Source: Paenibacillus tyrphae
Lineage (GTDB): Bacteria > Bacillota > Bacilli > Paenibacillales > NBRC-103111
Direction: 5' to 3'
DNA: 64,000 nt
Assembly: GCF_027925525.1 (NCBI RefSeq)
Contig: NZ_BSDJ01000001.1
Coordinates: forward strand, 434,001-498,000
Positions 28,338-37,484 of the stretch are shown here, in pieces. Each line of letters opens with the position of its first letter. The first letter of the stretch is position 1. The position numbers and the translations under genes were made by a program. Below the pieces are notes generated by a model that worked only from the letters and a program-made list of their open reading frames with translations, was not told the DNA's origin and made no database searches.

Positions 28338-28994
28338 CTACATCGATAACTTGGTGTTTTTATCATGGGAATCGGAGAGATGTTTGTACACGGCAATCGA
28401 TAGCCACAGCCAAGCCGCGCCTGCCAGCATGCCGCCGATAACGTCGCTCGGGTAATGTACCCCCACATAAATTCGGCTCAGACCGATACAAACCATCATG
28501 AAGATAGCCGCCGCCGTGAGCGCGATTTTCCCTGTACGGTTTCGGATAGGACTCCACAACAAATAAACGATAATACCATACAAAGCGACGGCCGCAACCG
28601 ACGACGAGCTCGGAAACGAAAACCCGTCTTCCTCCATGAGCCGGTGAAAGTTCGGTCTCTCCCGAGCGAACAATGATTTCGAGACATAGCCTACTACCGT
28701 AGAGCCGCCAATCACTGTAATAAACAAAAGAAGCTCCTTCCGCCGGCCTAACAAAACATATAGCACGATGATCATTCCGAGCGAAAGCACGATAATCGGC
28801 ATCGTGGAACCGATCCAACTGAACCCTTTCATGACTCGGGTCCATCCCGCGGACTCCCAGCTCTGGATCAAGGACGAGATGCTGTGATCGAAAGCCAACA
28901 GCCGATTTCCCTTAACCGCCAGCGCAATGCTCCCAAACCCACAGGCTGTGAGCAAGCTCAACAAATATGCATATATGACATTTGACCTATTCAA
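28338..28994 (-). CDS. PAP2-family phosphatase, altered catalytic motif
   Basis: A 218-residue, six-helix membrane protein of the PAP2/undecaprenyl-diphosphatase type. Motif C1 is KSLFARERP and motif C3 is SRIYVGVHYPSD with the nucleophilic histidine. Motif C2, normally PSGH, reads FSFPSSSSVAAVALYG, so the C2 glycine and histidine are both replaced by serine. Family enzymes remove phosphate from lipid carriers such as undecaprenyl diphosphate. Loss of the C2 histidine suggests weak, altered or absent catalysis. The fold assignment is strong; the function is open. Confidence 0.88.
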   Translation of the reverse strand: MNRSNVIYAYLLSLLTACGFGSIALAVKGNRLLAFDHSISSLIQSWESAGWTRVMKGFSWIGSTMPIIVLSLGMIIVLYVLLGRRKELLLFITVIGGSTVVGYVSKSLFARERPNFHRLMEEDGFSFPSSSSVAAVALYGIIVYLLWSPIRNRTGKIALTAAAIFMMVCIGLSRIYVGVHYPSDVIGGMLAGAAWLWLSIAVYKHLSDSHDKNTKLSM

Positions 28995-29149
28995 GTAACC
29001 CCTCCACCGATGTTATCTGCTCCCAAAGAAGTAAGCATGGACATGGCTTTCACCCTTCGCCCGCTCAGTCCATAAGCTTAACAATAAAGCCGGCACTGCC
29101 ACGCTTCCATACCTAAAAAGGGGTATTTATTGCTTTGTCCAGCATAAAG

Positions 29150-29195
29150 AAATAGACCGGAACTCCTTATTTATCAAGGAATCCCGGTCATTTCA
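29150..29195 (-). terminator. Probable terminator of the alpha/beta hydrolase gene
   Basis: GACCGG, ACTCCTT and AAGGAAT, CCCGGTC pair across an AT-rich loop immediately after the hydrolase stop codon. A run with few Ts follows on the minus strand, so efficiency is uncertain. Confidence 0.6.
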
Positions 29196-29978
29196 TTGCA
29201 TTATAAAATGACTCAATACCTGGTTAAACTTGCTGCGTTCCTCCCAGAAAGGGCCATGGCCGCTATAATGAAACGGGACAAGCTGTGAATTTCTTATGTT
29301 TTGGTGGAGTTCCTGAGCTTGTTGAAAAGGAATGACTTTGTCGTGAATACCGTGGACGATTAAGGTAGGCACGGATATGAACGGCAGATCATCATATAGC
29401 TTCTCATCTCTCAGCATAACGACGACGGCCGCGGTCGACCAGCCTGCCGCCTGTAATCCCAGTTGAAAAAACCATTCCGAGAACGGAGCGGTGATATACT
29501 GAAAGAAAAAGCCGTCGGTAACTTCCCGCATCATTTTAGGGCGGTCATTTAACGCCTCATGAAGAAATTTATTGGCGGTCTCTGGCGTAAAGCCTATGGG
29601 AGCCGCAGCGTCAACAAGGACAAGGTTAGAGACTCCGTAGCCATTGTACCGGGACACATACCGAATCGCGATCGACCCGCCCGTGGAGTGACCAACGAGC
29701 GTGAAGTCATGCAATTGAAGCGCATCGACTACGATGCGGATATCATCCGCCAATCGGTTATAATTGTAACCGCTCAACGGCTTATCCGAATTGCCGAACC
29801 CCCTCCAGTCGATTCCTATACACCGGTAACCCATCGCGGGAAGGACATCAAACTGATACTCGAACTGTTTATGGCTTAACGGCCAGCCATGTATAAAAAC
29901 AATGGTTTTGCTTCCCCCCGGATTGATATCCTCCACGTATAATTTTACACCCGGCTCTACATTAACAAAGGTTCCCAC
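29193..29978 (-). CDS. Alpha/beta-fold hydrolase
   Basis: A 261-residue serine hydrolase of the haloperoxidase/arylesterase type. The oxyanion region is FIHGWPLSH, the nucleophile elbow GHSTGG (serine), the acid lies near VHGIHDKVIP, and the histidine is in HYSGHGPFWEER. The GTG at 29978 is chosen because GGGGGAATCT precedes it. An upstream in-frame ATG has no such site. Natural substrates of these enzymes are usually unknown. Confidence 0.88.
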   Translation of the reverse strand: MGTFVNVEPGVKLYVEDINPGGSKTIVFIHGWPLSHKQFEYQFDVLPAMGYRCIGIDWRGFGNSDKPLSGYNYNRLADDIRIVVDALQLHDFTLVGHSTGGSIAIRYVSRYNGYGVSNLVLVDAAAPIGFTPETANKFLHEALNDRPKMMREVTDGFFFQYITAPFSEWFFQLGLQAAGWSTAAVVVMLRDEKLYDDLPFISVPTLIVHGIHDKVIPFQQAQELHQNIRNSQLVPFHYSGHGPFWEERSKFNQVLSHFIMQ

Positions 29979-30080
29979 ATAGATTCCCCCATACGAATCA
30001 AGTATCTTCAACAATAAGATACTCATCCGGGCAATCATAGGTGAATACCTATCCTTGTCTGGTTTCCATGTCGGCTACCG

Positions 30081-30608
30081 TCATTCCTTTTTTAATATCC
30101 CTAAATATTGTTTCCATGGCCCGACGTCCGCCCGGTATCTCTCAGCCATGACGCGAACGATTTGAGCCATGTGGGCTAAATCATGAACAACCCATGTGGA
30201 GAGCAATTCTCTCAGCTTGACGACCCCAAGTGCAGGGTGGATGCCCGTCAATTCGAGATGCGCTTCAGGGTCGACGAGCCCCTTAAGTTTAGCTATATTT
30301 GAGGCTCGAATCGTTTTGAATTCATGCAGCTTTTGTTCAAACGATTTTTCTGCTTTTTCATTCAAGTGGGCATAACGGTCAAAAGGGGGAAACGGTTTGC
30401 TTTCGCCTTCTTGAAGAATAAACTCCAGCCTCGGGACCCAATTCGTTTTCTCTCCCTCGATAAGATGCTCAATCACTTCAACGACGCTCCATGTCCCTTC
30501 GCCTTCATTGCACTGCACCCATCCGTCCGACAAACCGGATAAAAAATACTCCAATGTTTGCGGCGTACGCTCCAAGACCTCAATCGCTTCTTTCAAATGA
30601 AAATTCAT
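30081..30608 (-). CDS. DinB-like (DinB_2) four-helix protein
   Basis: A 175-residue helical-bundle protein. The metal-ligand pattern is visible as [15 protein letters not shown] and the pair [20 protein letters not shown] near the C-terminus, as in the DinB/YfiT metalloprotein superfamily. Some of these conjugate bacillithiol to toxic compounds. AAGGAG precedes the ATG at 30608. It is a single gene, and its target is unknown. Confidence 0.85.
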   Translation of the reverse strand: MNFHLKEAIEVLERTPQTLEYFLSGLSDGWVQCNEGEGTWSVVEVIEHLIEGEKTNWVPRLEFILQEGESKPFPPFDRYAHLNEKAEKSFEQKLHEFKTIRASNIAKLKGLVDPEAHLELTGIHPALGVVKLRELLSTWVVHDLAHMAQIVRVMAERYRADVGPWKQYLGILKKE

Positions 30609-30705
30609 GCACACTGCTCCTTTCTTCTCCGTTCGTCCAAGAATGATTAATAAAAATCCCACGTCAAAGCACGGCTTTTACGTGGGGATGGATAGAGAGA
30701 GTGCT

Positions 30706-31104
30706 TTAGACTTTAGCTGCCCATACTTCGATTTCTATTTTTATTTCCGGCAGTCCTAATTCAGAAATGTAACCAATCGTCATGGCGGGATAATTGTTGC
30801 CGAATAACGCATCCCACTCGGCATCTAGATAATCCCAATCGATTTTTTGGGTAGCCCATATATTAACCTTAATGATATTTTCCGACGTTAATTCCTCGGA
30901 ATGTAAAACAGTTTTAATGTTATCAAACGTATTCTTGATCTGTTCGTTCATAGGTTCAGGGATGATGCCATTTCGGTCTACGCCGATTTGACCGGAAGTA
31001 ACGTACAGCTCTGCGTTTCTGGGGATTTTTGTAATATGGGTGTAGTTCCCTACCGGAGCAGGCATCCCTGCCGGGTTTTTTCTAACGATCTTGGCATGTT
31101 CCAT
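30706..31104 (-). CDS. RidA/YjgF-family protein
   Basis: A 132-residue protein of the RidA superfamily, which typically hydrolyses reactive imines and enamines. Family features are GNYTHITKIPRNAELYVTSG, NTFDNIKTVL, KVNIWATQKIDWDYLDAEWD and the C-terminal EIKIEIEVWAAKV. The usual catalytic arginine position near the C-terminus (about R105 in RidA) is not obvious, so it may belong to a non-hydrolase subgroup. GAGGTAATTTC precedes the ATG. Confidence 0.88.
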   Translation of the reverse strand: MEHAKIVRKNPAGMPAPVGNYTHITKIPRNAELYVTSGQIGVDRNGIIPEPMNEQIKNTFDNIKTVLHSEELTSENIIKVNIWATQKIDWDYLDAEWDALFGNNYPAMTIGYISELGLPEIKIEIEVWAAKV

Positions 31105-31339
31105 TTGAAATTACCTCGCATTCTAAAGTTTTCTGCTATTTTTTACCACCATTTTTAGGCACACTTCACCCGTAAAATGGAATTTAGAAAAAAACAGCAG
31201 TCGAGTATCCGTATCCACAAGATATGAACTTTAACGTTTTTTTCTTCATGGATCGAATGCTCCTTTCTTTATAAATGCGATGAGAGTAGCTTAACTAGAA
31301 TATAATCCAAATCATTTTTAGAGTCAATTTTAACCAACG

Positions 31340-31970
31340 AGGTCTATGTAAGTCCCCGCCCCTCCGGCCCTTGCTGATGGCAAACCCGTTCTTGCTGGCC
31401 GCACTCTGGTTCAGCTAAGTACGGGTACCCCGCAGGACGCGCGAAACAATGAGCTTTGTGCACAGGAGCAAGGTGCAGACTATCTGGACGGAGCGATTCA
31501 AGCGTAGCCTAGCCATATTAGGGGAGCAGAGACGGTGATCCTCTTTTCGGGTGGATGAGCCGGTGGGTTCTGCGTCTGCGAAGGCTTTAGCTGTTATCTC
31601 TTACCTTTTGGGAACATGGCTCGGTTTTGCTCATGGGGCACACATCCTCGAATCGGAGAACCAACGGGTCGATTCCTTCGGTTCCATGATCACCGCTATC
31701 GCACCATTTTTAGGGGAAGAAGCCAAGTATCAGGGGAAGGTCATCCAGACAAGTCATTTCGAAACCCCCGAAAGTTCCCTCAAAACCTCTGCCGATAGCG
31801 TGGAACGACTTGTTCAACGAGCACGGGAATCCGGGATCCATGGTGAATTTCCTGCGAATGCATTGCCGCTTTTTGCGAAGGCTGTCGAGGCTGGTTATGG
31901 AAATGAGGAAGTTTCCGCGATTATCAAGGTGCTTCGCAGCAGTTCGGCCTCTAAACAGAGCCCTGCATGA
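31340..31970 (+). pseudogene. Imine-reductase-like NAD(P)-binding oxidoreductase remnant
   Basis: The N-terminal Rossmann glycine motif is missing. The remnant begins within the dinucleotide domain (AGRTLVQLSTGTPQDARNNE, then GADYLDGAIQA), is interrupted by stops and frame changes around 31505-31550, and resumes as the C-terminal helical domain (FAHGAHILESENQRVDSFGS, GIHGEFPANALPLFAKAVEA). This pattern is that of 6PGDH-like oxidoreductases and imine reductases. It is 5'-truncated and cannot make an active enzyme. It starts a cluster of similarly broken genes. Confidence 0.75.
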
Positions 31971-32061
31971 AAAATTTTCCTTCATGGATCGAATGTTGCC
32001 GGATATTGATAAGGGGTCCGGGATTCCCCGGCCCCCATTAAACTTTTTCAACCAGCCCGAT

Positions 32062-32295
32062 TTATTTTGTTTGATCCGTGGTACCTTCAACAGCATTCTC
32101 GCCAGCCTTGTTCCCCAGCGCCGCTCCAGCTATACCGCCTACAACGGTTCCAATGGGTCCCAATGCGGAACCTACGACGGCGCCTACCGCACCTCCGCCA
32201 ACAGTACCTACAGCTTCTCCTGTGTCGGTGTCAGCCGCGTTGGTAGTATTATTTTCAGAAGCGTCATCCCGTTTGTGTTCGTTGTTTTTAGCCAT
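32062..32295 (-). CDS. Glycine-zipper small protein
   Basis: A 77-residue protein with a charged, disordered start (MAKNNEHKRDDASENNT), then a glycine-zipper hydrophobic segment (VGGGAVGAVVGSALGPIGTV, VGGIAGAALGN) and an acidic tail. Such segments insert into membranes or self-associate. It resembles small general-stress proteins of Bacillales, but no named family is claimed. GAGGAGGCG precedes the ATG. It is the only intact minus-strand gene in this decayed stretch. Confidence 0.7.
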   Translation of the reverse strand: MAKNNEHKRDDASENNTTNAADTDTGEAVGTVGGGAVGAVVGSALGPIGTVVGGIAGAALGNKAGENAVEGTTDQTK

Positions 32296-32528
32296 TTGTT
32301 TCGCCTCCTCGCTTTATGATAGGATACACCGTTCAATTACTTTCCAGCGCATCCCTTAAGATATTTTGCCCTGGCCCATTCGAATGAATTCTTTAGCAGC
32401 AAAAAATCCACAATCTTCCTCATATTTCTTGAGGAATGTCTCCAAGATTCCCATGTCTCCCGGGATCCATGGACTTCAGCAACTCATGATCTATTCACCA
32501 GACTATTGGGCCCATAAATTCCCAACAC

Positions 32529-33104
32529 TTGATTCAAGAAGGACGCATCTTGATTGATCATAAGGACATTAAGGACATCACGATAAAGAGCTTGCGTGAT
32601 CAGATCGGCATGGTGTTACAGGATAATATTTTGTTTAGCGGAACGGTTCGTGAAAATATACTTTTTGGTAAACCAAGCGCTACCGAGGATGAAATTATAC
32701 ATGCGGCAAAAGCTGCAAATGCTCATGATTTTATTTTGAATCTGCCGAACGGGTACGATACGGAAATCGGTGAGCGCGGGGTGAAATTATCAGGCGGACA
32801 GAAGCAGCGTGTAGCTATTGCTCGCGTCTTTCTTAAAAGCCCAGGCATATTGATCCTGGATGAAGCCACTTCTGCTCTTGACTTAGAGTCAGAACATTTG
32901 ATCCAGGAATCTCTCGCAAAATTGGCGAAAGACAGAACGACCTTAATTGTCGCTCATCGACTTTCGACCATTACCCACGCTGACCAAATTGTTCTCATAG
33001 AAAATGGCGAGATCAAAGAAAAAGGAACGCATGAGCAGCTGATGAAAGAAGGCGGGGCTTATTACCGCTTGTTTAATGTGCAGAATTTAAACGGAATCGA
33101 TTAG
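32529..33104 (+). pseudogene. ABC exporter C-terminal fragment lacking Walker A
   Basis: 191 residues corresponding to the last two-thirds of an ABC exporter ATPase domain. It starts after the Walker A loop ([20 protein letters not shown]) and keeps the Q-loop (MVLQDN), signature LSGGQ, Walker [13 protein letters not shown] and the H-loop (VAHRLST). The permease and Walker A are absent and nothing upstream (32300-32528) encodes them. It cannot bind ATP normally and is best read as a 5'-truncated relic. Confidence 0.85.
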
Positions 33105-33180
33105 TACAACCCTTCATTCTTAACTTTGACACAACGAATACAGGGCAGATAAAATAAGCCATAGAGGAAGGAGGGCGTTT

Positions 33181-33504
33181 ATGCACGATCATGAGCACAG
33201 TCAGGACGATAAACACGAACATAGTCACGGTCACACGCACCCTCATAAGCAAAGAAAACAAGTGACTAACCGATTAGCCCGAATCGAAGGCCATGTTCGC
33301 TCTATAAAAGAAACGTCTGATAACGGCAGAGATTGCCCCGATATCCTCCTTCAGATTGCTGCTGTTAAGAAGGCGCTAGACGGTGTTGCCAAAGTAATAT
33401 TAAAAGACCATCTGGAACATTGTGTGGTATCTTCTGTTCAGGATGAGCACCGAAGCCAAGTGTTATCCGATCTACAAAAAGCTCTAGATCACTACATTCG
33501 ATAA
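33181..33504 (+). CDS. CsoR/FrmR-family metal-sensing repressor
   Basis: A 107-residue all-helical repressor with a histidine-rich N-terminal tail (HSQDDKHEHSHGHTHPH). The CsoR ligands follow: Cys in GRDCPDILLQIAAVKKAL, then His and Cys in LKDHLEHCV, the x-Cys-His-Cys copper fingerprint. GAAGGAGGG precedes the ATG. CsoR proteins repress copper (or other metal or sulfur) export genes. Here the neighbours are broken transporter genes, so its original target may be lost. The His-rich tail suggests nickel, cobalt or copper binding. Confidence 0.9.
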   Translation: MHDHEHSQDDKHEHSHGHTHPHKQRKQVTNRLARIEGHVRSIKETSDNGRDCPDILLQIAAVKKALDGVAKVILKDHLEHCVVSSVQDEHRSQVLSDLQKALDHYIR

Positions 33505-33510
33505 TAATAA

Positions 33511-33541
33511 TGGAGGCCCTAGTGTTAATGCTAGGGCCTCT
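33511..33541 (+). terminator. Intrinsic terminator after the CsoR-type gene
   Basis: GAGGCCCTAG (33513-33522) pairs exactly with CTAGGGCCTC (33531-33540) around an 8-base loop, a few bases after the stop codon. Confidence 0.8.
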
Positions 33542-33565
33542 AGCCATTTTGCAAACCTTCTCCGA

Positions 33566-33712
33566 TTGTTATCTAAAATTATAGGCATTTTCAGTGCCTT
33601 AGTGCTTGGTATTATAAGCTTACCGGTTCCAGATGAAATTTTAATGACGGTTTCAGGGTATCTGGAGCAGTACCATTGCCTTATTAGCTGCATTATTAAT
33701 AATTATCTTCCG
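33566..33712 (+). pseudogene. DedA-family membrane protein N-terminal fragment
   Basis: A short open stretch reads IIGIFSALVLGIISLPVPDE followed by ILMTVSGYLEQYH, which resembles the N-terminal re-entrant region of DedA proteins (LP-x-P-DE...SG). The remaining four or five helices are missing and the frame ends in unrelated sequence. Only the motif supports the identification. Confidence 0.4.
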
Positions 33713-33779
33713 CCTTTAAGGAAAAGAAGACGCGATAGACGGATGTTGCTTCACTCGCCTTCTTGTCATTCATGCATAT

Positions 33780-34077
33780 TTCAAAAATCCCGATAAAGAG
33801 CCGCCAAATATCTCCGGCCCCGATATTTCTGGCAATTAAGGACGAGGTTCCAATGCCAAGGGCCATAAAGATAGCAATATATACAGCAAGAATCGCGTTA
33901 ACTACACCCACTGCCGCAACTTCATTAATCCCTAGTTTAGTCACGAACAAAGTGTCCACGAACCCTACAAGCGTTTGTAAAAGGTTTTCGATAATGGCAG
34001 GGATAGCAAGGGCGAGTATGATTTTGAGTTTTTGACTCGAAGATTTATCTTGTTCTGTAAGGTTTTGAATGGGCATA
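33780..34077 (-). pseudogene. MATE-family exporter N-terminal fragment
   Basis: The start MPIQNLTEQDKSSS has a good AAGGAG site. The fragment covers the first helices of a MATE exporter (ILALAIPAIIENLLQTLVGF, VDTLFVTKLGINEVAAVGVV, MALGIGTSSLIARNIGAGD), then breaks off after about 100 residues into unrelated sequence. A complete MATE protein has about 450 residues. It is 3'-truncated and non-functional. Confidence 0.8.
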
Positions 34078-34149
34078 GGGAACTCCTTGTCATTGAATAC
34101 GTTTATGCCCATTATATCCCCCCTTGGGGGGATAATGAAAAGAAAAAAT

Positions 34150-34440
34150 AATCCACCTTCATGTTCTCGCCCTCATACTGCTATCCATCATCTCTGGTTC
34201 GTTAATGGTCTCTATCACATTGCTCATAATCTGGATGATTGCTGCATGGTCGTTCGGGGCGGTACAGAATTATAACGTTGTCTCTCTTGCTCCGGAAGCG
34301 CCCGGTATTATGGCTAGTCTAAACAGCTCTTTTACCCAGCTTGGCATTGCCGCGGGCGCTGGTATCAGGGGATTGCCGCAGGGAGCTCATCGATGCTGGC
34401 GATTACTTGGGTTGGGGCTTCAACTAACGTTCCCCGATAG
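34150..34440 (+). pseudogene. MFS transporter C-terminal fragment
   Basis: The open frame reads HVLALILLSIISGSLMVSIT, LIIWMIAAWSFGAVQNYNVV and LAPEAPGIMASLNSSFTQLG. This is the C-terminal part of AraJ/YdhP-type MFS exporters. After GAGAGI the frame shifts, and the expected end (SSMLAITWVGASTN) lies in another frame. No N-terminal half is present. Confidence 0.75.
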
Positions 34441-34544
34441 CTGAACAGGCTGCCGAGCGGCAGCCTCCAAATTCTTAATAACCCTAAAGTCATAAAATAC
34501 ATTTTCTTTGCAAATAGAGTCAACTTTGTAAAGCGAAATATTTA

Positions 34545-35633
34545 CTAAAAGGTAGGAGCAGGTGGTTCGTCTATTTTCATACGGAGTAAACTATAAGGCT
34601 TCTGCCGCAGGTCATTTCCATAATGAAATCTTGCCTGCCGATGTAATTGGTTCACGATGAAATATAAGTATTGATCTGGACCAATAGAAAAAGTATCCGG
34701 CCATAAAATCCTCGGATCATGTGCGATGGTTTCCATTATTCCATTCGGCAATATCTTTCGAATACTATTGTTTTCATAGTCTCCAGCATAAACGTTTCCT
34801 TTTGCATCGGTGATCATTCCATCTGAAGCACCTTTTTCTCCCCAATACTTCACGTGATCCTGTAAATTCATATCCGGTATCGTTCGGTCTCTTAGGGCTT
34901 CCGTTGAAATCGAGTACAGATGACGACTGGAGAGAGGACAAAAATACAACATCTTGCCGTCCGGGGAAATCGCTATACCATCGGATGCCAATCTAAACGG
35001 TGAAGTAGATCCGTCTTTGTTTCGATTCATCAGGATTTTACCTTCAACTTTCGGTAAGAGAAAGAGATCGGGCGAAGTTGAATTTGCCCCGTTTAACCGT
35101 CTCCAGGCATAACCCGTTTCTAAATCAACGACAATAATGGCTCCCGGTCCTCGGGAAGACGAATCCGTTATATAAGCATAACCTGCTTTACCAACACGAA
35201 AATCAACTCGGACATCATTCAGATAAGTGGTTGGCAGGACAACATTTTCCGTAAATGTATATACACTTCTTATGGTATTTGAATTTAAATCTACAGCGAC
35301 TAACTTCGCCCCCCCGTTGATGGGTTCTGAGAAATTAGGAGCCCCCGTATCCAGTACCCAAAGCGTTCCCTTACCATCAGCAACGACACTTTGGACACTA
35401 ATGAAGGACGTTGTGATATTCGATTGGCTTACCAAATTAGCGTCTAAACTAGGATAAGGCTGTAATGTACCGCGAACGATTTCAGCCACCGTAAATTTAA
35501 CATCGTCTCCCCATCTTGGAAAGCAAATAAAAATGCGCCCAGTTTCAGAAACAGTAACGCCTGTAGGCATGGCCCCGTAAAATAAAAAAACCGCTTCAAA
35601 CTTACCGAAATACTTTTCACTCGGTAACAGCAT
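34545..35633 (-). CDS. Yellow/major-royal-jelly-family beta-propeller protein
   Basis: A 362-residue protein of the MRJP/yellow family, a six-bladed beta-propeller fold found in insects and sporadically in bacteria. Matching blocks are GAMPTGVTVSETGRIFICFP, VADGKGTLWVLDTGAPNF, YLNDVRVDF, YAYITDSSSRGPGAIIVVDL and SDGIAISPDGKMLYFCPLSS. No secretion signal is evident at the chosen start. A short hydrophobic stretch lies upstream in another frame only. The bacterial function is unknown; lactonase or ligand binding are possibilities. Confidence 0.85.
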   Translation of the reverse strand: MLLPSEKYFGKFEAVFLFYGAMPTGVTVSETGRIFICFPRWGDDVKFTVAEIVRGTLQPYPSLDANLVSQSNITTSFISVQSVVADGKGTLWVLDTGAPNFSEPINGGAKLVAVDLNSNTIRSVYTFTENVVLPTTYLNDVRVDFRVGKAGYAYITDSSSRGPGAIIVVDLETGYAWRRLNGANSTSPDLFLLPKVEGKILMNRNKDGSTSPFRLASDGIAISPDGKMLYFCPLSSRHLYSISTEALRDRTIPDMNLQDHVKYWGEKGASDGMITDAKGNVYAGDYENNSIRKILPNGIMETIAHDPRILWPDTFSIGPDQYLYFIVNQLHRQARFHYGNDLRQKPYSLLRMKIDEPPAPTF

Positions 35634-35858
35634 TTGTATAAAATCCTCCTCAACAGGTTCGTACTGCTATCACCTATATATGACTGAATGTGGTTCAAGT
35701 GCCTGGAATAATAAAATATTTTTAAGGGAACTCCGCAAATAGTGTCTATAACGGACAACGAGTAAACGGTGTTGTGCTTTTGCCTAAGTATCACCGCCCA
35801 CGAAAGTATGAATAAAAAGAAGTACACTTACATAGGAGCCTCCTTCCTTGTATAAGCT

Positions 35859-36356
35859 ATGGCCACGGACATCGAACGGAATTTATTGCTGCAAGTCTGG
35901 TTTGTGTGTATAACCACCATCTATTTTCTTGTTCCAAGAGCAAAAGCTCATGAATTTGTGTTGTGCTTTCTTGCGTGTCAGGCTGTGGTATGGACGGTAG
36001 AAATGCTGCTCGTTCACTTTGATTTGGTGGCCTACCCGTTGCGTGAATTTTCCAAAGCTTCGGATTTGAATATCACGTTCAAAGTGGTGTGGACGCCTGT
36101 TGCGAGCGGTCTTTATTACATCTCTAGACCTCGTGCGAATAAGCTGACGAAGTGTTTTTACTTTGCCGCCTGGATTTCACTGCTCACCTTAATTGACGGG
36201 TTGCTAGCCGCAAATACCGACTTGGTGGATTATGTACATTTTCACTGGAGTTTGATGGCGATCGTGTTATCGACTATATTCCTATCCGTCCACGGCCTAG
36301 CGAGCTGGTTCTTTAGAAACCGCAAAGTTTTCAGGAAGGAAGCGAGCGAGCGATGA
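35859..36356 (+). CDS. CBO0543-type multi-helix membrane protein
   Basis: A 165-residue membrane protein with four or five helices (LLLQVWFVCITTIYFLVP, FVLCFLACQAVVWTVEMLLV, FYFAAWISLLTLIDGLLA, WSLMAIVLSTIFLS). It resembles the CBO0543 family of spore formers, whose role is unknown. An AGGAGCC site lies upstream. Its stop overlaps the start of a paralogous second copy (ATGA), so the pair was built as an operon. Confidence 0.7.
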   Translation: MATDIERNLLLQVWFVCITTIYFLVPRAKAHEFVLCFLACQAVVWTVEMLLVHFDLVAYPLREFSKASDLNITFKVVWTPVASGLYYISRPRANKLTKCFYFAAWISLLTLIDGLLAANTDLVDYVHFHWSLMAIVLSTIFLSVHGLASWFFRNRKVFRKEASER

Positions 36357-36841
36357 GTTTGCTGCTGCAAAGCGGCATTATCGTTTAAGTGTGGATCCTC
36401 TCATTGTTATTGATTCTCATCATCCCGCGGCAGAAACGTCGATTGGCGATGTGTATTTTCGGTCATGCCGTGGTCGAACTCCAACTTCTCGCCTATCCCG
36501 TAAGGGAGCTTGCCGACGTTAGTCGGACGAGCTTCACCTACGAATATATGGCCTATCCGATGACATGCGCGGTGTTCAACGCGTATTATCCGAGCCATCG
36601 GAGTGGCTGGATTCAATTCGGCTATTACGTGTTATTCACTACTGTACTGACGATAGGTGAGGTGCTGCTCGTACAATATACCGATCTGATTCGGTATGTT
36701 CGTTGGAACTGGTTTTGGTCATGGGCTACGATTTTCCTCACATTCCTGATGACTCGAGCGTTCTGCGTGATCTACTTCGGAACCATGACACGAGTGGAAA
36801 CGGCAAAACAAAAGAACGCAGCCAGTACGACACGTTCCTAA
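36353..36841 (+). pseudogene. Second CBO0543-type gene with in-frame stop
   Basis: The ATG overlaps the stop of the first copy (ATGA) and begins MSLLLQSGIIV, but codon 12 is TAA. The same frame then continues directly as VWILSLLLILIIPRQKRRLA and on to the paralogous end. Compared with copy one, about ten residues are missing before LQLLAYPVREL. Either the gene is inactivated by a nonsense change, or translation restarts at the GTG immediately after the TAA (36389). Helices and the YTDLIRYVRWNWFWSWATI segment match the neighbour. Confidence 0.6.
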
Positions 36842-36969
36842 ATGTGGGGCTATGCCCCGAAGACGTCGCCCAGCTTGCGCTGGCCGCGCTCCTGCTGCCG
36901 CCGCGCTTGGTGCTGAAGAACGTCGGCATTTTTAACGACCAATCCGTAATAATAGGAAGCAGAAGAAAG

Positions 36970-36995
36970 AGAGGAAGGCCCCTTAAGGGCCTCCT
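36970..36995. terminator. Intrinsic terminator between converging genes
   Basis: AAGGCCC and GGGCCT(T) form a compact stem around CTTA, with pyrimidine-rich flanks on both sides (CCTTTTCG on plus, CCTCTCTTTC on minus). It would end the CBO0543 transcript and the minus-strand gene that stops at 37005. Confidence 0.65.
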
Positions 36996-37004
36996 TTTCG
37001 CTTG

Positions 37005-37295
37005 TCATGATTCGCTGCGTTGGTCCGGCAGACGTAATGCGTTTGCTGAAGTTTGCGCTTGATCTAAAAATTCCTCAGCTTGGGTCAATTGCTGCCGGGC
37101 CGTCTCCAAAGCTTGTGAATTTGTTGCCGCATTAGATTCACTTATCGAGCTTATTGCCTGATTTAAAGCCGTTTGCGCCTCAGAAACCGCGTTAGATGCA
37201 TGCTGCTCCAGCGTATTGACGCTCGAGTTAAGTGTAGCTTCTGCCGGGTTTCTTGCATTTTCGGTGGCTAGATCAATTTTGTTTTCATTGGGCAA
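37005..37295 (-). CDS. Hydrophilic helical protein of unknown function
   Basis: A 96-residue protein starting at TTG with GGGAGGAGG seven bases upstream. Its sequence is Ala/Gln/Ser/Asn-rich and wholly helical (TLEQHASNAVSEAQTALNQA, QALETARQQLTQAEEFLDQA), with no membrane or signal segment. It resembles a phasin- or LEA-like coiled-coil protein. It is divergent from the CotF-like spore operon, so it may be a spore or stress protein, but this is inference. Confidence 0.6.
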   Translation of the reverse strand: MPNENKIDLATENARNPAEATLNSSVNTLEQHASNAVSEAQTALNQAISSISESNAATNSQALETARQQLTQAEEFLDQAQTSANALRLPDQRSES

Positions 37296-37484
37296 AGCGA
37301 TTCCTCCTCCCTTGAACAAGGATCATCAATATAAACAGAAATAAGTATGCGGTTGAGACTTTGTTTATATTCCTGCGACTGCACAGGAATATCCGGACCC
37401 TACATTTCGGCAATCAATTTTAGTATAGGATCCGATGCGTAGGAAAATCTAACTTTGATGAAAAAAGGAGAGGATGATTTCTCA

